Shown: positions 1-38,741 of the stretch, piece by piece
Numbering within the stretch: the stretch's first letter is position 1
Layout of the letters: every line of letters begins with the position of its first letter
Origin: Riptortus pedestris
Lineage: Eukaryota; Arthropoda; Insecta; Hemiptera; Alydidae
Direction: 5' to 3'
DNA length: 64,000 nt
NCBI GenBank assembly: GCA_019009955.1
Contig: CM032228.1
Span: 205,853,001-205,917,000, forward strand
The notes under the pieces: generated by a model
Seen by the model: the letters and a program-made list of their open reading frames with translations, nothing else
Told to the model about the DNA's origin: nothing
The model's database searches: none
Program-made: the position numbers and the translations under genes

Positions 1-1749
1 GTTCACGTTCGTTTATTTACTGAATACTTGGATTGGACGTATAATGTAGACACTTCTGTCATAAGAGTGCTTCTCTAAATGTCTCGGATGATTATTGTAG
101 ACTTGATAAATTAATAAGTAAGCGGAGTGCCCATCAGAATAACAAACAACCAAAAATAATTTGCCTAACTTTCCACTCGATTTCGAGTTTGGAGGAATAC
201 GTGAGGAAGCCAACTTTGTAAGGAAAATTTCACCGGAAACATCAGTGTTCCACCAACTGGAATTAACCTTTTCATTTGAAACAGATTACCAAATATTAAT
301 TAACCTCTAATGTATTTCGAAGACTATGTAAAAAAACGTCTGGGTATCAGTTTATTACTTTGTTTAGCAGATAGGACAATCTAGAATAGCTTCGCAGCTG
401 TATAAAGGCAAAGTGCTGACGAGGCGAGTAACATATTAATAGGTAACACATTATTCCGACACTGATAGCAGAATATCACTCTACAATGAGACGTTATTTG
501 GCTTCCAGTGTGGGTATTGGGAAATTATGTAGTGATGAGCTCATTTAGCATATCCTTAGTCCCACCCTTGCTAGAACAGGGTAGTCACCTGTATATAACA
601 CGTATCAATTAGCAATGATAAATGGATAAGTGGACATTAATAAATCACCAAGATTTAACATAAAGTTATCATTTCTCCCCCCCCCTCCCAAAAAAAGATC
701 TTGCAACTTGTTTGTGTAGTATAAACGTCTCTGATAGTAATAAGATGGGCGCTAAACCCGTAAGCCGAATAGCTCAAATTGAAAAGCTGCCACAGTAGAT
801 TTATTTTTCACTAGATTCTACACCAAAGTAATACTAAAGTAGTTATTTTACCAAAGTAATACTTTTACAGGCTCATATCACATGTTCTAGACAAGTGGCT
901 CATTTATCCTTCGGATTTAGGCACAGCTTTTGATCTCAGAAGAGTATTTTATGTTCAAAAGTTTTTTTTAAACTGTAATCAGAAATTCTTCAGGGATTGT
1001 AAGGTTAAAGCTTCAGAGAGAGGTTATTTCCAAGAGAATAGAGATTCTGAACCTGTGGGGAGTACAAGGACTCAGCAATTCCATGAATCCTTGATGTAAG
1101 AGGATAGAAAGAGAGGATTCTTTAGGGTGAGTAATGGATATACTAGGATATACCAGTATTGAAGGCTTTTGGGAGAATGTGAAAATGATGCGTTTTCAAG
1201 TTCTTGGAAGTATTCTACTTATTGTTTCCCATGTTTCAGTAAGGATGTGATTGCATTTCTATATCAAGTATAAAGTGTTGTTTTGTCAAAGGGTCTGGAG
1301 AATGGATTAAGGCTCATTTGTCTATAAAATTCAGTTATGTACTCTGTTTCGTTCAAAATAGTGATTGCATTCGTGATTTCAAGATTGTTGTAATTTTGAA
1401 GTGACTTAATGGTCCATAAATTCGGATTTGTCAAACTATTTATTTACCTTGTCAGCTCAAAAATGATATTAACTCTGGACCATTTGTAAAGATATTCTAT
1501 ATTTAAACTCATAGGGAAATTAAGTAATTTGGACAATTATGTAAACATTTATACAGTTCTGTGCAAAGTGATTCTGGCTGAAATGCCTTTCATTGCACTT
1601 CAATAACAAATGATAAACTTTATAAATAATTCCATGACTTAGATGCAGGTCAGATTGCAACAAAATGAATAATTAATGAAAGCGTCTAAGGGTGGCCTTT
1701 ATTAAAGGAAAATGACAATAAAAGATACTAAAATTCTGAAATATCTCAC
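1..1749. other. Non-coding stretch, presumed intron 2 of TRPA-A
   Basis: This lies downstream of TRPA-A exon 2 on the minus strand and should be its intron 2. I looked for the ankyrin exon matching TRPA-B exon 3 and saw none, so the gene continues beyond the left edge. The stretch holds a SINE fragment near 530-655 and a short poly-C run near 677, and nothing else I can name. Confidence 0.6.
530..655 (+). repeat. SINE fragment (3' body)
   Basis: Diverged copy of the tRNA-derived SINE body that recurs in this window. It keeps the 'tccttagtcccaccc..gctag' block, a 'cctgtatataac' block and the trailing 'gtggacattaataaat' tail. The tRNA-like head is missing. Confidence 0.6.
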
Positions 1750-10286
<8,537 letters not shown>

Positions 10287-10561
10287 GGCGGGGAGTAACA
10301 CTGGCTCAACTAGGACAACCTTCCTTATCAGTCGCTGATGGCAATCGACACTGATAAGATGCTCCCACTTCGCCGAGCCGAATGCCTTCCTAACGTAGAA
10401 TTACTCACGGGAGAAATTAAATTGACTCACAAATGAATCAGAATTTCACATCTTTTTTACACTGTTTTTCCTTAAGGGAAATCAATTAGTGAGGTTTTAC
10501 ACTTGATGAAATTTTCCAAATTTCTTCAAAAGAGCACTCAATTCTCCAATTATATATTTTA

Positions 10562-11520
10562 CTACCTCAGATACCCGGCTTCGCTCGGGAATTCATTTGA
10601 GGCTGAATGGTGATGGTATATTTTTGGCAAGGCTTTACTTTGCACAATATTTTGACATTTACCCGTTCCAGTGTTTAGGGTTAATACCCGTTGTTGGTAT
10701 TTGTTAATAATAAAATTATTTTTTTATGTAAGACTTCACTGTCCTGCATATTGTCATATTTCCCGTCTCCTGTGCATTATGCATAGATTTGAATTATTAA
10801 GGAGAAAATATTGACATACATTTGAATTAATTTTTTCAGGTGAGGTACCTGGTAGTTCATATTGAAAAGAAGTGTTGAGCAAATTTCTCTAAATAACAAA
10901 ATAAACAACTTTTGTTATGTGCATATTTGCCGAAACCCCAATAGGAAATCATTATTATTAATTTCAAGCCTCCCTTATAACCCCCACTCCTGCCCGTCCC
11001 TAGAAATGTTAGTATGGCTTATTATAAGTAAATTGTTAGTATTAATTCACATAGCGAGTTTGGTTTAGTTCTGTTGAGTCTTTTGTTCAATATTAAATTG
11101 TGGACTCCCTCTATAGTTTTTAGCGTATAACTCATTTATACTTCCGTATACGGCAAAAGTGCATATAACAAAAGTTACTTTAAATTACAAAATAAACAAC
11201 TTTTGTTATGTGCATATTTGCTGAAAAAGCAATAGGAAACGAAATATCGCTATTTTTAATTTCAGGCCTCCTTATAACCCCCACTCCTGTTCGTCTTAGA
11301 GAATATTAATATAGCCTAAAGTCTAAGTTGGGCTAGTATTAATATACATACCAAGTTTCATAAAATTCGGTTCTGCCGTTTATGCGTGAAAAGGTAACAA
11401 ACAGACACGAAAGAAACAAAATGTAGTTATGGTGCCTATGACATGTGAAACAAAACGTTATCGTGATATTTCGCGAAAAAAAATCAATGTACATACAGAG
11501 GTTACAAATTTATATATAGA
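10562..11520 (-). mobile_element. Helitron, non-autonomous, inverted
   Basis: Read on the minus strand it starts TCTATATATAAATTTGTAAC and ends with the GCGAAGCCGGGTATCTGAGG hairpin region. Two internal units of about 300 bp carry the repeated 'aaaacaactttt'/'ttgttatgtgcatat' blocks. The terminal CTAG has decayed to GTAG. It has no Rep/Helicase coding. It lies just upstream of TRPA-A exon 1, within 300 bp of the start codon. Confidence 0.8.
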
Positions 11521-12237
11521 TTACATTTAAAAAAATAAAATATCGTCTGGCTTTTCATAATTTTGTCCATGAACAGTAGTATGTAGATTCCTCTGACAAT
11601 GATATACTTGTAACATAAATAAATCAGTTATTTATATTTTAAAATTTCGAAGATCAAAATGATGAGGTGATTGAATCAAGATTAATTATTAATAAAGAGA
11701 AAATTAAAGGAAATTATAGTTATTCTAAGAAATCAGCAATTAATTCGATATTTAAAAAATAAAGACATATCAGGACATAGTAAACTATACACAAATATTC
11801 AGCTAATACCAGTATTTCCTCAAAATTATTTTATTCAAAATCCTTCCTAAATATAAATTGATATAACAAATTAGACCTTCTTGTAATTCACAAATATAAA
11901 CCCCAAACTGAAATGCACTCTTGGGAATATTGATGCCAAGAGGATATATTTCATATATTTTTCTATTACCTAATTTACTCAACATTAAAGTTCAAACTCA
12001 TGAGTAATATTGCTTCAACAGATAATGGGTTCCATGGTGATGCTGACAGTTCGTCCTGCGACCATCTAAAGGTACTTTATAAATATATTACCAGTGTGGT
12101 CAAATTAAGTTCATCATTATTATTAGTTTTGTAATATTCTCACCATATTTATAATCAAAAGTTTTCGTTGCCTTTGGTTTCTTACTTTATTCAATTTTTA
12201 TTATAATATTTCATATTAATAATAATTTTATTTAAAG
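11521..12237. other. Intergenic, nothing recognised
   Basis: AT-rich sequence between the two TRPA genes. No coding region, RNA gene or repeat that I can name. Confidence 0.5.
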
Positions 12238-12405
12238 TTCAATGTAGAGTTCGATTCCCGCCTGGGCTATAGGAATTTATTTAGTAACGAAATTCATTAA
12301 ATAAAATCCTTAGTGCCACCCTTGCTGGAAAAGGGCGGTAACCTGTAGATAACCCGTCCCAGTTAACATTATTTGCAAAAAATGTACGATAATAAATAAT
12401 TTAAT
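12238..12405 (+). repeat. tRNA-derived SINE copy, 5' truncated
   Basis: Contains the B-box-like GAGTTCGATTCCCGCC, then the SINE body (aatccttagtgccaccc, cctgtagataacccgtccca) and an AT-rich tail. Confidence 0.75.
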
Positions 12406-12429
12406 TTAATTAATTTTATGTAAATGTAA

Positions 12430-13130
12430 AAAAGGAATAAAGGTCCGCCAGGAGCTGCGTAAAATAATCAGATTTCCTAAGTGCTGTTGATTTCATGTTC
12501 CCAATTTGTAGATCAAGTAAACATTTTCTACCTGAGAACAGAAAATCTTACTTGGTGACGCCAACACACAACGTAATTCTATGTATTTCGCTCAGTAATA
12601 GTTCAATGAATACAATATTTGGTATTTAAGCTTGGAATAAGATAAATAATGCTATAATAACCTATAGTCAATATGACAAGAGTAGGAGTGGGGGTTTACT
12701 GTAGGCTGATAATTAAAAAATGCAAATATCTCCGTTAATATTCATGATAGAGAAAAACAATATGTAACAATTTTTAAAGAAAACTAAATTTTCAATAAGA
12801 TTGGGTCTATACAATATTTCGATCAGACTCATAACTAAGATATTTTGAATTTTCAAAATTTCCCACTCTAAACCCCTACTCCCACTCGTTCAAATTCAGT
12901 CATTAACAACTTGAACTTTATTTTTACATAAAACATCAAGTTTAATTATGATCAAACAAAAATTGCTCCCGCTATTTTTTCTTTGTATTTGTTTTGTCTG
13001 GTTGTTCCAATTCATTTTATTTTTAACACGTAACTACGAAAGAGAACGTAATTCTTTTTCATACCATGTTCTTGCTATTAACTATATATAATCAATAATC
13101 GTAAATATTTTCAGGCTGCGTAAACTACGC
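12430..13130 (+). mobile_element. Diverged HINE element
   Basis: The 5' motif is decayed (aaaggtccgccaggagctgcgtaaaataatcagatttcc). The middle blocks (ctccgttaatattcatgatag, cccactctaaacccc) are in the usual order. The 3' hairpin is lost, but another 'ggctgcgtaaactacgcagatttc' 5' motif appears at about 13116, so a second fragment abuts it. Confidence 0.6.
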
Positions 13131-13179
13131 AGATTTCTCACACTGGCTGATGAAACACTGGTAATATCATCTCATTATA

Positions 13180-13690
13180 TACTCTGTTCAGTTTACTGAA
13201 CGCTACGACTTTATTCAGTTTACTTTTTTTATACGGCTAAAAGGTATAGAACAAAAGTTATTCTGAATAACAACCTAAACAACCTTTGTTGTGAGCATAT
13301 TTGCTGAAAAACGAATACAAATCGAAATATCACGAATTTTCATTTCTGATCTTCCTTAGAACCCTCACTCCCGTTCGTCTCTCAGATTATAAGTGCAGCC
13401 TAAAGTCTAAGTTGGGCTTGCAATAATTCACCTACCATGTTTTTTAATATTCTGTTCAGTATTTTTGGCGTGAGAAGATAACAAACAGACAAGGAAATAA
13501 ACTGACACCAAAACCACTAATTACAGGTATCGTGTCTATGGAAAGTGAAACGAAAAAGTATCATGAAAATTCGAGAAAAAATCAATTTAAGACTAGCTTC
13601 TGTCTTTAAATTCAGTTTTTCTCGAAATGTTTTGATACTTTTTCGTTTCACACGCCAAAGACACGATACCTGCAATTAGTGGTTTTATAC
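13180..13690. mobile_element. Helitron-derived remnant ending in a hairpin
   Basis: 13240-13590 is a decayed Helitron body. Its 5'-terminal segment (about 13521-13590) is followed after a short loop by an inverted copy (about 13612-13688). The arms are about 75 bp of near-identical sequence around 'aggtatcgtgtct' and 'gaaacgaaaaagtatca'. Confidence 0.6.
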
Positions 13691-14580
13691 ACTTTAAAAA
13701 TAACATCAAGAGCTCAATAACTAAGAGAAGTCTGTTAAATAGTAATATCAATTTTGTGTGTGTGTGTGTGGTTCGTTAACTAAGCTCCTACGTAACGGAC
13801 ATTCATATTTCAACGCTGGATCGAACGGACTGTAGCACAAAATGGGCAGCGGATGACAATGTATGCGATCGAAATCGACTGCCTGAACAATGGACTTAAC
13901 TTGAATTGTGCCAGAACTATACTAGTTAGTGAACATGTGGCTCACACTTCGAAATACTCCGTATGAACGGATTTTCTTCGAGGTATAGGTTTAAAGAAGA
14001 AAGATGTCTGAAGTAATAAATAAATGTTCATGGCATTTATCAAATATAAATCCTCTATAAAGTATTAAAAAAAAGCAAGTTTCTATAAATCAGTATCGAT
14101 TATTTATTTATTTTGAATTTGAATATCATTTAAATAAATTTAATAATCACTCTTAATTATTATCAGTTACTAAGGGATTCGTTGGATAAATTACAATTGA
14201 TTTAAAATATGGGGCTGCAAATAACTTTTTATATTTCTAATATATCTTTTTGAAGAATCTTAAAATTGGATAAACTGAGTTAATAAAAACAACCTTGCTG
14301 GAGATATTTACTATAAAAAAATGTTCATTTGATAGATCATCGAAAAAGACAGATGTTTGAGTTTAATAAAAATTGTATTAATATTCCATTTATATTCTTC
14401 ATATATATTAATGTTTTAGCGAGAAATGAAAGGAGAATTCCGGAAACTTTAGTGATTAAAATTTTTTTATTTAGGCTTAACAAAATAAGATACTTTGATT
14501 TCGTTGTGCCTCTATATCTTTAACAATGAAATATAATAAATAAAATAAGCGCTCACTCTTTCATTATTCCTCTTTTCAAC

Positions 14581-14910
14581 GTGTTGTCTAATTTAATAAA
14601 GGAGTTTAATCTGGAAGTAGCTACTCGTGTTTGTCTAAAGTTAATTAAACCCTGGGTAAAGTTTAGGAGCTTCACTGTAATCGGATACTTCGCCGTAAAG
14701 GGCTTGGCTGTGTGCGCAACCTGTTCGGGGATTAGCGGAACTTGGCATAATCCCGTCACTCAAGGCTCGTACTATCTGAACTACAGGATATCGTCAAATG
14801 GAGGGATTGTACTAAGCCACCGAATATTGTCAGGGCCTGAGGGAACAGGGTTGTTTCATATTTCTCCAGCTCAATTAAGGAATCTACTTGGGGAACAGAA
14901 TTGGAGGTGA
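14581..14910 (+). other. Unassigned open reading frame, 109 codons
   Basis: An open frame with less AT-rich codons than its surroundings, so it stands out from the A/T desert at 13700-14560. The product has no motif I recognise: Cys pairs in CATC, and YYLNYRISSNGGIVLSHRI. No partner exon, splice context or repeat was identified. It could be a decayed transposon protein or chance. Both strands are open here (14553-14759 minus). Confidence 0.25.
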
Positions 14911-14965
14911 AAAACAAATTACTAATACATGGTTACCACGGGTTTTAAATACTTACCTCTTGGTT

Positions 14966-15093
14966 TTAGCGGATTTCCGTTAAGGGAAATCAGCTATTGA
15001 GATCGTACTCATGACGTGATTTTTGAACTTTTTCTTCAAATGTCCATCGATCCTACCTAGAAGAAAGATGATGAAAAGGAGGTCGGTTCAACA

Positions 15094-15175
<82 letters not shown>

Positions 15176-15880
15176 CTGTTGCCGCTCTAGCGGTCACAAT
15201 TTTGGTCTTATCTATACCAATCTTGATATATAATCGTTTTATACAAAAAGAAAGATCAACTTCGTTAACTGCTGAAATCCAACCAGAGGAGGGAGGTTTA
15301 GAGGAGGAGAATTTTAGAAATTTGAAATATCTCCGTTACTATACGTCGGATCGAAAAAATGTATAGAATCAATCTTTTACCAAATTAAATGTACTATAAA
15401 TATTGCTGTATACATGTATTCCCTATCTTGAATATTAACCGAGATATCATTTTTCAGTTTTAAGCCTTCAGTAAACCCCCACCCTCTTCTCGTGTTACGT
15501 AAACAATACTCTGTTATATAATAAAACACATCATTTTATGCTCACATACCGACTGTTGTTTTCAAGAGACATTTATTATACGAGATACATGCAAATATGT
15601 TCTGGTGACCCCTCCCCCTGTTTAAGTTTTTGCCCTACTTAAATTTGATGTGATTGTTCGGTACACTGATGATGACGAACAGCATCGAAAGCGCCATGTC
15701 GCTTTAATAAAATTTTACTGAGGAAGTGTGGCCATTTGTTCTCTACCTGCAACCTCATCTTTATCTTAAATTTCAAATCTTGATTGCATATTCCTACAAC
15801 TGATAAAATGGAGAATTTATGATGGCAGATCAAGACTCTGTGAAATCTGTTTAACATACGCAGCTCTTGTGAGATGGATA
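14966..15880 (-). mobile_element. HINE element, long variant, inverted
   Basis: Begins with the 3' hairpin (GCGGATTTCCGTTAAGGGAAATC), then about 70 bp of pure (TA)n at 15099-15170, then the usual blocks. It also has an extra segment after the 'taaccgagatat' block. The 5' end is decayed (about 15842-15880). Confidence 0.75.
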
Positions 15881-16170
15881 TATATAACCATTTTTCATTT
15901 ATTTATTTTCACTTTCTACCCAATTTCGTATAATCAACACGTGGATTTTGGAGTGGTACTAATTCTGTCATTTTCCTCATACTTTACGCGTAGATATATA
16001 TGATTTTAGTTAGGCATTAGTTCTTCAAATGATTTGAATTAAGTATTGAAGGTACTTGAGAATCAGATAGGATATCACTCAATCAATTTTAAAGTGTTCA
16101 TTTCCGTGTATTTGTAAGGAAGAAAAGGAGTATTTATTCATTGATAAGTATGGCTGCATTTTCACAAACT

Positions 16171-16181
16171 ATCTATCTATC

Positions 16182-16260
<79 letters not shown>

Positions 16261-16372
16261 TTATATAGTTATGAACGGATCTCATATTCCTCATCTTCTA
16301 GGAAACTCGCGTACTCATGAGAGCAACCTCTATAGCCATCTTCCATTAAGCGAAATCTGATAATTATCAGGG
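16171..16372 (+). mobile_element. HINE 3' fragment with microsatellite
   Basis: (TA)n then (GT)n (about 16184-16258), followed by 'gttatgaacggatctcat', the cut-site block and a decayed 3' hairpin ending near 16372. Confidence 0.55.
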
Positions 16373-16635
16373 CTTAGGGTGAGGCTATGTTTCTAAACGT
16401 TTTATGGTTGTATGTTTACTTCAACACACAATGTAGTTCTTTTTTTACAATCCACCAATGAGAAATTGTAAAACATGGTATCAGTAAAGAATAGACAACA
16501 GTTTTAAGTTTTTTTTTGTTGTTTATGACATTTTCACTAAAAAAAAGCGTGTGGTAAAAAAAAAATTATTTGACATTAACTATCTGATGTCAATTATGAG
16601 ATACAATGAGACATTGGATTATGACCGATGTTTGT

Positions 16636-16747
16636 AAAGTTGGGAGCTTCTCCAATGCGCCGATGTCGACAGAGTATGGCGTCAGCTTGCCGCCTGATGT
16701 GTTTGCTGGGAGAAGTGCTCATCCTCAAAATACTATTTGAAATTAGG
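16636..16747 (+). pseudogene. Inverted partial copy of TRPA exon 2
   Basis: On the plus strand the frame from about 16645 reads LGASPMRRCRQSMASACR and then LMCLLGEVLILKILFE. TRPA-B exon 2 reads LGASPMTRCRESMSSACH and LAALLGDELILKTLFG. The match begins near the exon's 5' edge and stops after about 36 codons. No acceptor AG, no other exon and opposite orientation to both TRPA genes make it a fragment left by a duplication or inversion. It is closer to TRPA-B than to TRPA-A. Confidence 0.85.
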
Positions 16748-17032
16748 AATACTCACTGGAAAGGTGAAAATATTAATAATTCACACAAAGAGGCATGAGA
16801 ATATATAGACACAAAATTCAACACAATCAAGTATCAAATACAACGGCATAAAATATCGTCTTAATTAAGAGGAAGAACATGATGAGGTCATTTGTGTGTC
16901 TGTGGTTACGATTGGAACTCGTTTAACAAACACTTAGAAGCTTTCCTCCATATGTTTGACGTCATTAGTTCAACTCTTTCAGCTTCCAAATTTCTATTCC
17001 CTGAGGTCACCAAAAGGTTTCATGTTTTATTT

Positions 17033-17152
17033 CTAGCAGATTTCCCTTAATGGAAATCAGCTATTGTGGTCGTACTCATGACGCGATTTTCAAAAAATTT
17101 CTTCAAATGTACACCGACTCTACCCAGGAGATGACGAAAATGAGGTCCGTTC

Positions 17153-17204
<52 letters not shown>

Positions 17205-17619
17205 GTATAAATACATATGTTTGGTTTAATCTTCACCAAAATCGGTATTTAATAGTTTTAGGTAAAAAGAAAAATCAAGTTCGTTAACGGCTTAAATCGG
17301 ACCAGTGGGAGGGGGGGGGAATTTCGAAATTTGAAATATCTCCGATACTATACGTCGGATCGAAAAATTGTATAGAATCAATCTTATTGCAAAGTACATT
17401 TACTATAAATATTTTATATGCATTTATTGTCTATCTTGAATATTAACCGAGATATTTTCATTTTTATTAAATGTAACGGACGAGCTTCTATTCGTTTCCG
17501 CCGAAAGCTAGTTCGGCCGTTTCCGTAACTGTTCGGCACTCATATGGAGATTTCTCTATTGTATAACGTTACGTGGGAAATCTGCTTAGTTTAAGCAGCC
17601 TCTGCGTGACGGAATTTTT
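17033..17619 (-). mobile_element. HINE element, inverted
   Basis: Full copy from CTAGCAGATTTCCCTTAATGG to GCGTGACGGAATTTTTA, with a (TA)n tract at 17158-17201. Its 3' terminus reads CTAG rather than CTAA, both fitting CTRR. It ends about 210 bp beyond the TRPA-B stop codon and may overlap that gene's 3' UTR. Confidence 0.85.
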
Positions 17620-17830
17620 AAGTATCCACTCTGACTACTTATTCATAGGAAATTCACTTAAGTTTTATAAATTTAAAAAATATATTATTTGTAAATTATA
17701 CGTAATTTATGATGCTGAAATATTTTAAAGTTAAATTGAAATAAGTATTTGGTAATTGTATTGAAAAAATTTACAACTAGAAACAAGGAATTGTTGTTAC
17801 ATAATAAATAAGAATTTTTATAAATATATT

Positions 17831-35642
<17,812 letters not shown>

Positions 35643-35742
35643 ACTTGTTGCAAACCAGAAATCTACTTCAGACGGGGTATGTGTTTACTACCTACTATGA
35701 ATTTTGTTATACCTTCCTTCAATAGTCTTATCTTATCAATAA

Positions 35743-35750
35743 TTTATATA
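35743..35750 (-). promoter_or_regulatory. Possible TATA box for TRPA-B
   Basis: TATATAAA on the minus strand, about 100 bases before the start codon. That would leave a 5' UTR near 70 bases. TATA-like strings are common in this AT-rich DNA, so this is only a candidate. Confidence 0.25.
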
Positions 35751-36329
35751 TAAACCTCTCGACAACTTTTATCTTTGGTTTGCTTCCACTTAAATTAATA
35801 CTGTATACTGATTATAATTTGCTTATCATAAATTGTTACCTTTAGGCACCAGATATAAACTAGTAGAACCGGCACCTGTTAGTAGATATCCTTCAATGTT
35901 CTATTCATGTCGCAATGTTTGGAAAATGTTTTCTGCTCAAATTAATATCTATAATGTATTTGTGTATGTGGTTGTGCGTGTGTGTGTATATGTGTTTCTG
36001 ATACTGCTTTCGAGGCAGAAAACATTTGTATCATCGCTATCAAACTCGATATATAACCCATGTCATCTTAAGCTAATGGTCACGCTCTTTAATTCTGAAA
36101 CGAAAACAGGAATTGGGGTAAAATACAAAATCATAAATGTCGAAAATCATTATACTATTAAGTGACCTTAATATTAATGTTAATGATCAAGTTATGTTAT
36201 TTTATAGTTGTTCAAAGTATGCTTCAAAATAGGAGTTGCATTAATAAGATTCGGAGGTTTACAAATGATGGACTTAAACCAATTAATATATTTCTTTTAA
36301 AATTCGAATTATAGAAGAAATGTTTAGAA

Positions 36330-37180
36330 AAAAAACACATTTTAATTTGTAATACCTAAAACGTTTTATGTACCGTTTTTCGATGCGGTTCGTAATAAGA
36401 GAGATATAAGAGAGATAATAAGAGAGGTAATAAGAGAGATCGTCCGGATATATTTGTGTATTGCTAATGTGAAAGGAGTTGGTGTACTAAATATTTGTGT
36501 TAGGAGAAAAAGTATAAAACAGTAATTTTAGGAAATTATATTTGTAATAAGATTGGTTCCTAGAACGTACTTCGTGGACTTGTAAAAGAAATATTTTGGA
36601 TTTCGTTTCCCACTTCTAACCCCTCTTTAAATCTTTCAAGTGAGACGCCTAAATTTTGAATTTTTTTGATCATAAAACCATAAATTACATAAGAACGATT
36701 TACACATAATTTTGAACGGACCTTACTTTAGTAGATTTCCCTTTTGGGAAATCATTTATTGAGGTTATACTCATGACGCAAATACCATAAATATATAAGT
36801 TGTTTTCATTGAACGATTACTGTGTAAAATATGCAGATACGTCGAAAGCTGTCTCATTGTAAAATAAAGTTAATAGACATTAATGGCTGTAATAATAAAA
36901 GGGGAAGTTTTAGAAGGGGTAAAAATTTAAAATGTCTCCGTTATTATGTGTTGTATCGAAAAATATTACAGAACCAATTTTGTTAAACAATTGATTGTCT
37001 AAAATTTTTGTTCTATACGTTGCGTCGTAACTCAATTATTAAGCGAGTCAGCCTTCAGTAAACCCCCACCCATCGGATTTTTCCTTAGATATAGAAAATA
37101 TATGATGAGAAGGCAACAGTAGTGTTCAGTACCACCGTGTAGAAATCTGCTTAGTATACGCAGCTCCCGCTTGAAAGATT
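36330..37180. mobile_element. Two diverged HINE fragments, head to head
   Basis: About 36330-36725 follows HINE plus-orientation blocks up to 'ttgaacggacctta'. It then switches at about 36727 to an inverted copy beginning 'agtagatttcccttttggg' and ending near 37175 with 'agaaatctgcttagtatacg'. Both are strongly mutated. Confidence 0.55.
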
Positions 37181-37249
37181 TTTTTTGTTATCTGCTAGGT
37201 AGAATCGATGGTTATTATGGTGAGTTCTCTCTACCAACATGATTTCTTT

Positions 37250-37655
37250 TTGCACTAGCCAGTCTGTGGGGGCCCGACTGTTTAAGTTGTTCTCAGCTCT
37301 CTTCTAGCGAATAACAGTGCATTCAGAGCTGCTTCAGTGAACAGTGCATTTTTGTTTCAGGGTTCTAGAGGTTTTTATGTGAAAATGAGTGCAGTCCAGT
37401 GTTTACGTGAAGAACAGTGCAGTGCCGTGTTATTTGTGAAGATCAGTGCAGTGCCGTATTTCTGTGATCTTTTGTGATTCGCGTGTTCGTGAGTAATTGT
37501 ACTGTGTAATAAGAAGTGACGTTATCAGTGCATACTGTGAGTAGTCGTAAGACTAATTTACCAAGTGTGTAGTGCATTGTCAAACAAATTGTGCTGTGAT
37601 AAAAACTCTAAAGCTTGTGTATTTAATTATGCAATCCAAAAGAACTCTAATAATC
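37250..37655 (+). repeat. LTR-like leader sequence, copy 1
   Basis: Shares many ordered blocks with 61700-62076: 'gaacagtgcagtgccgtg', 'ctgtgtaat', 'agtgacg.tatcag', 'tgcattgt.aaa', 'tttgcaatccaaaagaact'. The content (short 'cagtgcagtgccg' repeats, start after a TATATAAG in copy 2) resembles the R-U5 part of an insect LTR or a retroelement 5' leader. No pol gene adjoins. Confidence 0.5.
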
Positions 37656-37739
37656 AACGTATATATTTTTATAATAAACGTAACAATATACATTTTGTCT
37701 CATATTTATTTTTAGCTGGTGGTGAGGGTGATGAATGGT

Positions 37740-37970
37740 TAATCACAAAACTTTTTTATGGCTCCTCAAAATTTTATTTCTTATAAACGCTGAGCGCTTT
37801 CGGGGACTAAATCCCCATCCTCAGAGCGTCAGAGCGAAGGGCGATCCTATAGACTTGCTACCAGGCTAAACCCTGCCGATGCACTCAAGAATGTATAAAC
37901 TCTCCCCGAAAGCGCTCAGTGTTTATAAGAAATAAAATTGTGAGGAGCCATAAAAAAGTTTTGTGATTTA
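37740..37970. repeat. Inverted repeat, 67-bp arms
   Basis: Arms 37740-37806 and 37904-37970 are nearly perfect complements (aatcacaaaacttttttatg, gctcctca, attttatttcttataaac, ctgagcgctttcgggg). The spacer is about 97 bp. The outer ends differ in only one or two positions. Confidence 0.85.
37783..37824 (-). ncRNA. Hammerhead-ribozyme-like motif
   Basis: On the minus strand: CTGAGGA (fits CUGANGA), a T, a hairpin GGGGA-TTTAG-TCCCC, then GAAA and CGC-TCA-GCG followed by TTT. This is the hammerhead core order with a short stem III, as described for Penelope-like elements and retrozymes. There is one extra base after CUGANGA and no clear stem I partner at the 5' side, so it is probably a decayed ribozyme. 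The right arm keeps only the CCCC-GAAA-stem III half. Confidence 0.4.
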
Positions 37971-37971
37971 A

Positions 37972-38741
37972 CATTTTGTCAACTTAAGTGCCTCAAGTTA
38001 CTACTAAACAGTCAGATTTCCAATAGAAAGGGTGGCTAAAAAGAAAATTCTGTAATATTGCATTCATAACAAAATCAACATATGTGACAAATATCAATTC
38101 ACAGGAATGGAATTCGTTCTACATGTCTTGGGCTTGTCAGTATTACAAAACCTGTTCCAGACACACTCGGGAAAAGATGTAAAGTGGCAACGTGGAATGT
38201 TGTTTGGAGTGATGGAAATCAGAAATAAAATGTTGACATTTTTCATTTATGTTGAAAATAACTAAAAAAAAGTATAGCACTCAAAGTTGTTTTCAGGAAG
38301 ATGGAAGTGACTGTATTGAAGTTAGATTGAGTAAAAGTACCAAAATAATGGTTTATTACAGCGACAAAGCGCCTTTGACGAAACGTATCTAAGGCATTGC
38401 TCTGTTAACACAGGTCTACTGTAACACCTTAGTCTATTAAAATAAAAAAAAATTGGAGAGAGATTTAAAATATTTTCTTAAAACACTTAAAAAAAAAAAC
38501 TATTTCTACAAATTAAATAACAACATTTTACAACATATTTTAAACATAAAAATGCTAATGAATAAATGAATGAGCCAAAAAAAATAAATTAAAAGATTGT
38601 TTACTTTACATTAAACCGAAATTTAAAACAGTTGAAACAGATACTGTTAATAAATACATCTGTTCCGGTTATTAACAGAGATGTATTTTGACGGAATTTC
38701 AAAGATATTTTGGTTTAATGTAAAGTATAAGCAGTTTTAAT
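37972..38741. other. Non-coding, nothing recognised
   Basis: A-rich sequence without an identifiable gene or repeat family. 38640-38710 is locally self-complementary around 'ttaataaatacatctgttcc'. Confidence 0.4.

Noticed and set aside
35833..36165. 110-codon plus-strand frame upstream of TRPA-B
   Set aside because: Passes through a (GT)n-like patch, no recognisable domain, and overlaps the likely promoter side of TRPA-B.
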